Source: Nocardia transvalensis (lineage in GTDB: Bacteria > Actinomycetota > Actinomycetes > Mycobacteriales > Mycobacteriaceae). From it: a DNA stretch of 64,000 nucleotides. Below, piece by piece: positions 61,701-64,000 of this stretch (position 1 is the first letter of the stretch; the number at the start of each line of letters is the position of its first letter). A program made the position numbers and the translations under genes. The notes below the pieces were generated by a model. That model saw nothing but the letters and a program-made list of their open reading frames with translations. It did no database searches and was not told the DNA's origin. The stretch covers positions 682,001-746,000 of the forward strand of contig NZ_JADLQQ010000001.1 of NCBI RefSeq assembly GCF_015477765.1. Direction: 5' to 3'.

Positions 61701-63305
61701 AGGCTCTCCAGCCCCCTCGGCGGGCGCGCCAGGGTCCTTCGGTACTTCTCCACCGGCGGGCTCTGCTGGAGTATCTGCAGCCTGCGAGGTTCCGGGGACG
61801 TGGCCGTCGCCGATCCCGGTAGATGTGCCGTCGTTCGGTGTGCCGCTGGGTGTGTTCTCGGGGTGCGACGCGCTGCCCCCGAAGCTCGCGCCGTCACCGT
61901 TTGTGGTGCCGCCCGGAGCTCCACCAGCTCGAGCGGAACCACCGTTCGAGGCACCACCCTCCTGAGACGAATCGCCATGCGGCGCACCGACCCCACTCGA
62001 GTCGCCCCCACGCGGCGACGAACCATCACCATCCGGCGTGCCCGCCCCGCTCGACGCGCCCCCGCCCCGCGACGAACTATCACCACCCGGCGTGCCCGCC
62101 CCGCTCGAGCCGCCCCGCGACGAACCGTCGTCACCGGGCGCACCCGTTCCATCCGCAGCACCCCGGCCCGAGCCATCGCCACCCGGCGTCCCGCCGCCTG
62201 TGTTGCGTGTGCTCCCGTCGGCCGCAGGGGGAGAGCCTCCGTCGCCGTTGGAGCCCGGGCGGGGCGCGCCGAGATCGTCGAACAGCCCTTGTAGTCGGTT
62301 CGCGAAACCGGGACGGTTGGCGAGATCTGGGTTCCGGTTGTGCCAAAAGCTGTTTGCACCGGCCTTGTTGGCGCCACTGAGGGCGCCGTTGGAGGCACCG
62401 GCGGTGAACATGCGCGGGTCGATGGGGGTGCTCTTCGCGTTCTCCCAGGCCTTGTCCCAGCCGTATTTATAGGTGTCGATGGCGAGCTGGGTGCCGGTGG
62501 CGGCGGCCCAGCCCGCACCGGCGCCGACCAGGCCCGCCGTCGTTCCGGTGATCGCCCCGTTCGCGATGCCGCCCAGTGTGGAATCACCGAGCTTGCGCCC
62601 CAACCCCTTTCCCAACACGTCGCCCACCGGCCCCGCCGCGGCACCACCCGCGGCCGAGCTCACCGCGGTGACCGCGACCTGCTCCCAGTTGATGCCCTTC
62701 CGATGCCCCTCCGCGACCTGATAGGCCTGAATCCCGATCTCCTGCAACGTACCCAGCGCGGTATCGATCGCCACATGCTTGGCGAGGAATTTCAGCGTGG
62801 ACGACGAGATGAGCCGGGTGACGATGCGCCGCACCGTGGCGAGCAACTGCTGGCTGAGCAACCGCAGCCCGATCCGGGTGGTGGCGATCGCGGCGGCCTC
62901 GACCGCCGGGGCGGTCGGCGGAAAGATCCACGCGGCCGCGATCTCGGCGGCCAGCAACCCCAGCGAGGTGATGAACATCAGCTGGGTGTATTCGATTTCG
63001 GTGCCGACCTCGTCCGCGGTGTCGGCGACCGCCTCGAAGTTCTTCGCCAACTGTTCGAGCGACTTGTCACCGTGCAACAGTTCGTCGAACGCCTCGGTGA
63101 TCTTCTCGATGCCCTGGCCCTGCGGATAGGCGGCCAGCGATGCCGACTTCGCGGCCTCGATATCGGCCAGGATGTCGCGCATCTCCCCGGCGGCGGTTCG
63201 CCACGGCCGGGCGACGCCGTCCCGCATGCGGTCCGGATCGCCGTCGGGCCAATCCGATCCCGCCACCCACTCCAGCCATTGCAGCCAGCCGGGTAGCTCA
63301 GCCAT
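55743..63305 (-). CDS. Second giant (2,520-residue) ESX-type polymorphic toxin-like protein
   Basis: The ATG at 63305 follows GGAG. The N-terminus (LPGWLQWLEWVAGSDWPDGD; hydrophobic 105-145) matches the first giant. Residues about 350-895 are a Gly/Ser/Glu/Val linker with 54-bp repeats. Residues about 900-1900 share the helical-repeat scaffold with the first giant (LGFPLPDESPDTVRRVLAEQ; HALRRDQLRDELSTWAQMFG; two W-R-V-V-P-type strands). A coiled coil lies near 1955-2005 and a Pro-rich linker with 36-bp repeats at 2100-2360. The last about 140 residues (AGSGELLVQEHGGFGQYALF ... DPDRRSRIFGR) form a strand-rich domain I do not recognise, the probable effector tip. None of the enzyme modules of the first giant is present. 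Confidence 0.83.
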   Translation of the reverse strand: MAELPGWLQWLEWVAGSDWPDGDPDRMRDGVARPWRTAAGEMRDILADIEAAKSASLAAYPQGQGIEKITEAFDELLHGDKSLEQLAKNFEAVADTADEVGTEIEYTQLMFITSLGLLAAEIAAAWIFPPTAPAVEAAAIATTRIGLRLLSQQLLATVRRIVTRLISSSTLKFLAKHVAIDTALGTLQEIGIQAYQVAEGHRKGINWEQVAVTAVSSAAGGAAAGPVGDVLGKGLGRKLGDSTLGGIANGAITGTTAGLVGAGAGWAAATGTQLAIDTYKYGWDKAWENAKSTPIDPRMFTAGASNGALSGANKAGANSFWHNRNPDLANRPGFANRLQGLFDDLGAPRPGSNGDGGSPPAADGSTRNTGGGTPGGDGSGRGAADGTGAPGDDGSSRGGSSGAGTPGGDSSSRGGGASSGAGTPDGDGSSPRGGDSSGVGAPHGDSSQEGGASNGGSARAGGAPGGTTNGDGASFGGSASHPENTPSGTPNDGTSTGIGDGHVPGTSQAADTPAEPAGGEVPKDPGAPAEGAGEPGRHGSQVQQLSGEQGVSERGSAGETEGQSAGVVQARAEAGAADGGEERARVDGGVEQRVDSGVGQGGAGRENGAGSVEQPVGSGVREGVREGEPAARGGENDGGGAVSGHVGVAAAGPAVGSVSGGTPLVGHHPAAASTSGGENNGGGAGSRATAEGRSPIGAQRGEQPRGQAGGEGSGGAREGRAAPQETAHSGGVGQNRSGTMDVSRSGSEAHAGAREGGTAGASQGAGESGKDRSGASAGSENRAESSGLARGEVEGVLQAGAAQAEAGRAEQRGGASESDGSVPFAPVAAAHGGVDPGQRATPARGAGGGGKEPPSGPPKAAGVPDDPGEDRSRGDSNQQGAVGDSPVLEPDAITGPDQARDVQVDVEGEQVPVRVVPDGENSWRPVTSEGSNTLARQEGNDTPARRPLLRRMWQRIRETLSPRPYEGPSYKYPSGSGLDSRGQTAVKDGVVHAPDLFEHHPPSAPPPPPHDGPTASPAPESGRSGGDPVVRVLKEGVTVWKNREHLPLLGRLSARMVLQAGEHVPMHTSAGEEYKPWLTDGDPEQAHRNIADGLEHGWIRPEDAGQDLRELLDQVTDPDLRRRILVDLARFDLMPGDEARARLRELFDASTDPEFRRRMIDELVVHDLISIEESVDLEHEPIPDAPQQIEPPPDAPPPGDETLSELAQRLGFPLPDESPDTVRRVLAEQEYRCLRAAASIEGLADAARRYDEEITRPYVWRDGDGTPDGTAVAVPKGEVPRSFFDDNPMGHFLTELIVARGGDLGLRDTVPVGNGADPLPEWNHVGENPEPGRDDGPAAYFQHALRRDQLRDELSTWAQMFGLGFDEVTGRNPDGTLRVDDTVNRLRAENAARADRLAELAAAAHLPPEQPPVGEPYGDQAARLPLGDGQPDRLVVVDGPRGRDEVLADLLAAHPDLATALNDGAVQVDYRKVRVDATGDIHLDPVETPQVHHHRGTVDGRDLIVTMLRDGDGPWRVVPHTVDPVAETAPHGDDGSLTPPRSPDEILGDLVDVARELGLGPTDVLRMLQDPQELARTVADLKLVNAVRAGQIEALSDYARSMNDIQTFHLLQGSDGKGRAPLAELLGLTEAELTPNALAERIADAGQRTALRQQQMTALIDYAKLVRSVDPEVVDAARQRLAERLLGEDGDPTDLSPMKPTVLEKGPTQWEPDRNGLDPKKLYRAVRALEAQGQHALVRDAFAEYARAVIGADPYSEVPRGDRAADPRVADEEARVHDVAALPGLREIITDALGSADPLDFARAVAEAAARAGEPPADPARPQPGGDWSRLVGVDLAGADGTTFKKVYEAYRDGRIDNHEGPEDLDAEVDALRDEIRNRQQQINRLADLSDQLQQNSRDLHPGDQPDGPEHSPSPPPLDPTPGEAPHHQPESDRPSTPDGPANTPEHQENSSPQAARPEEALHRELAKLDEVFRRNEEEADRQHRELMERVQGLRRELAEAVGEFGTTEPTRGIPPESPTPSSDPAVPPANPSRSEQPHATTEPSPANAPEPSRPQAVSPETTVRPDPASSEGTADHTHTPADNGNDRTNTTPPPDDAHRPARRPILRSHIPHPPKSYDFDLPTYEPPTPQTPTWLPHPPQPPEPAQPPEPPQPPHFPEPPRAPAPPPPPAEPPHSPTPPHPPKPPHPPVPPHPPVPPRLPEPPHAPVPPRLPEPPDAPVPPRLLEPPHPPVPPHLPVPPHPPVPPHLPEPQRLPEPSHPPAPPHRPVAPPHSPMPPNSPEPPRLPEPPHLPGLSQSPVPPPSDLSGPPALPEPSHRPSEPPRSLEPGYLTEPEHPLLPRSGEPQPFGEGGENGPAVAPPPVLPPTPGGGARRGGGAGRRRSFTSAVQRAGSGELLVQEHGGFGQYALFDPGSGEMREAPGVVGAPGGVYGRLGEVHVVFYRGAGGLGVRVGERVFGLEDSGVAVVWEVLGDRQVRFAVTGGGGFGCEVRYRAVTADLDLGLLIRDVWADPDRRSRIFGR
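56569..56748 (-). repeat. Five 36-bp tandem repeats (proline-rich linker)
   Basis: Units start at 56569, 56605, 56641, 56677 and 56713, each opening GGAGGCACCGG on the plus strand, and encode the 12-residue unit PVPPRLPEPPHA with few changes. Looser copies extend on both sides. The period is a multiple of three, so copy-number change keeps the frame. The near-identity of units 3-5 suggests recent slippage. Confidence 0.9.
56824..56940 (+). other. G-tract cluster with quadruplex potential in the giant gene
   Basis: On the plus strand (template for the giant gene) at least ten runs of three to six G occur within 117 bases with short spacers. They encode Pro codons of the linker (CCC, CCA). Such spacing meets the usual pattern for G-quadruplex formation and could slow polymerases on the template strand. 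Confidence 0.7.
61981..62142 (-). repeat. 54-bp tandem repeats in the Gly/Ser linker of the second giant
   Basis: Units begin at 61981, 62035 and 62089 (then a 48-base unit at 62137), each with a GGCG-opening and a CCGCTCGA-like middle on the plus strand. They encode 18-residue Gly/Ser/Asp-rich segments such as GAGTPGGDSSSRGG. The period keeps the frame. Confidence 0.75.
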
Positions 63306-63320
63306 CGCTATGCTCCGGTG

Positions 63321-63812
63321 TCACCAGCTCGAATCGGTGATACCGCGGCCTCGCTCGCCGACCGGCTCGACCGCTTCCACATCGGTGAACCGCCCCGCCT
63401 CGGCATCACCCCGGCGCTCACTCGGGGGTGCGGTGGAAACCGGTGGCGCCGACGGCATGTCGAAGTCCGGCATCCCCTCGATCAGATCGCTCAATCGGGG
63501 CAGCCGGGCGCGCTGATCGTGCAGCGGCATCATCAGCTCACGACCCTTGCGCGCCACCTCCGCCGCCGCCCGCTGCGCCGCCTCGGTGAACGCCGCGGCG
63601 ATCTCCGGATAGCTCAGGTCCTCGATATCGGGACCGAATCTGGTTTCCACAACCGTGCCCTCGGCATTCACGGTGACCGTCACGCGCCTGCGCACGGTCA
63701 CGGTGGCCAGCAATCGCGTGCGTTCCTGTTGGATCCGGGCAATGGTGCGCAGTTGCTGCTGCACGTCGTCCAGGATCGAGGCCATCTCGGCCCGGGTGTA
63801 CTCGTTCGCCAC
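63321..63812 (-). CDS. YbaB-like protein with conserved C-terminal tail (second cassette)
   Basis: A 163-residue protein 15 bases before the second giant, GTG start at 63812; the ATG of MASILDD ten residues on is an alternative. YbaB pattern: SILDDVQQQLRTIARIQQER; RRRVTVTVNAEGTVVETRFG; FTEAAQRAAAEVARKGRELM. The tail LPRLSDLIEGMPDF ... PPVSTAPP ... FTDVEAV matches its counterpart at 51473. The position, directly before a giant, is the same in both cassettes. Confidence 0.82.
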   Translation of the reverse strand: MANEYTRAEMASILDDVQQQLRTIARIQQERTRLLATVTVRRRVTVTVNAEGTVVETRFGPDIEDLSYPEIAAAFTEAAQRAAAEVARKGRELMMPLHDQRARLPRLSDLIEGMPDFDMPSAPPVSTAPPSERRGDAEAGRFTDVEAVEPVGERGRGITDSSW

Positions 63813-63828
63813 TGCGACGGCCCCGAAT

Positions 63829-64000
63829 TCAGCGCAGACCGCGGCCGTTGGCGTGATCCTGACGCTCCAGCAGGTTCGCCGTATCGTGTTGGCCCTTCGA
63901 GAAATTGCCGAAGGTGGTCTGGAAGTTGCCCCCGCCCTCGTACAGATTGCGCTTGGTCTCCCCGTAACCGTTCTTCCCGTCGTAGAACTGCGAACCGATC
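63829..64000 (-). CDS. Small helical ESX-associated protein, C-terminal part only
   Basis: The last 56 codons of a gene that begins beyond the right edge. It reads IGSQFYDGKNGYGETKRNLY, then GNFQTTFGNFSKGQHDTANL and ends GRGLR. It aligns with the end of the 52031 protein (MSKGQYDAAKELER against FSKGQHDTANLLER), and it stands 16 bases before the YbaB-like gene, so it is the first gene of the second giant cassette. Confidence 0.75.
   Translation of the reverse strand, partial: IGSQFYDGKNGYGETKRNLYEGGGNFQTTFGNFSKGQHDTANLLERQDHANGRGLR

Overview
The window is high-GC DNA from a mycolic-acid actinobacterium, most likely Nocardia. Three things suggest this: an actinobacterial infA-rpmJ-rpsM-rpsK-rpsD operon; a full ESX (type VII secretion, T7SS) locus with eccA-E, mycP, esx pair, PE/PPE and EspG genes; and large modular ESX-type proteins with YbaB-like companions. 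The genus is inferred from gene content, not from a marker gene. No rRNA, tRNA, insertion sequence, CRISPR array or origin was seen.

Layout. (1) 1-1616, minus: infA, rpmJ, rpsM, rpsK and the start of rpsD, with several stem-loops in the spacers. (2) 1822-4510: a small WXG-like gene divergent from an ESX-type alpha/beta hydrolase (DUF1023) plus an LppA-like lipoprotein. (3) 4517-5776: an MFS transporter. (4) 6114-11595: an EspI-like proline-rich MinD ATPase, a DUF4254 protein, a GntR/UTRA regulator and a GNAT acetyltransferase. (5) 11698-24077: ESX core genes in shuffled orientation (eccD-mycP-eccC minus, eccA plus, eccB minus, eccE plus), with strong hairpins at the two convergent junctions. 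(6) 24157-28614, minus: a seven-gene ESX substrate operon (EspC-like, Ala/Gly-rich protein, PE, PPE, EspG, two Esx). (7) 28757-34914, minus: two small genes (one YbaB-like) and two paralogous fused PE-PPE-like proteins, each followed by its own EspG with an ATGA overlap. (8) 35049-36260: a GT1 glycosyltransferase.

(9) 36289-52348 and 54092-64000, minus: two related cassettes. Each runs small helical protein, YbaB-like protein with a conserved tail, giant multidomain protein, then downstream partner gene(s). The giants are 4,665 and 2,520 residues. The larger carries an ESX-toxin-like N-terminus, a long low-complexity linker, a DUF1023 hydrolase domain that lacks its nucleophile, three separate Cys-His-Asp papain-like (protein-glutaminase-type) modules, an RsbW-type ATPase domain, a methyltransferase-like region, a 4'-phosphopantetheinyl-transferase-like domain, and an intact-looking C-terminal DUF1023 domain. 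An MHS-type transporter (52693-54030) lies between the cassettes.

The likely common theme is an ESX machine with a neighbouring arsenal of substrates, chaperones (EspG) and polymorphic-toxin-like giants with candidate immunity partners. The multi-enzyme giant and its repeated small-protein/YbaB/giant/partner cassette is the best candidate for an undescribed system. Assignments rest on reading motifs by eye; no database search was run.
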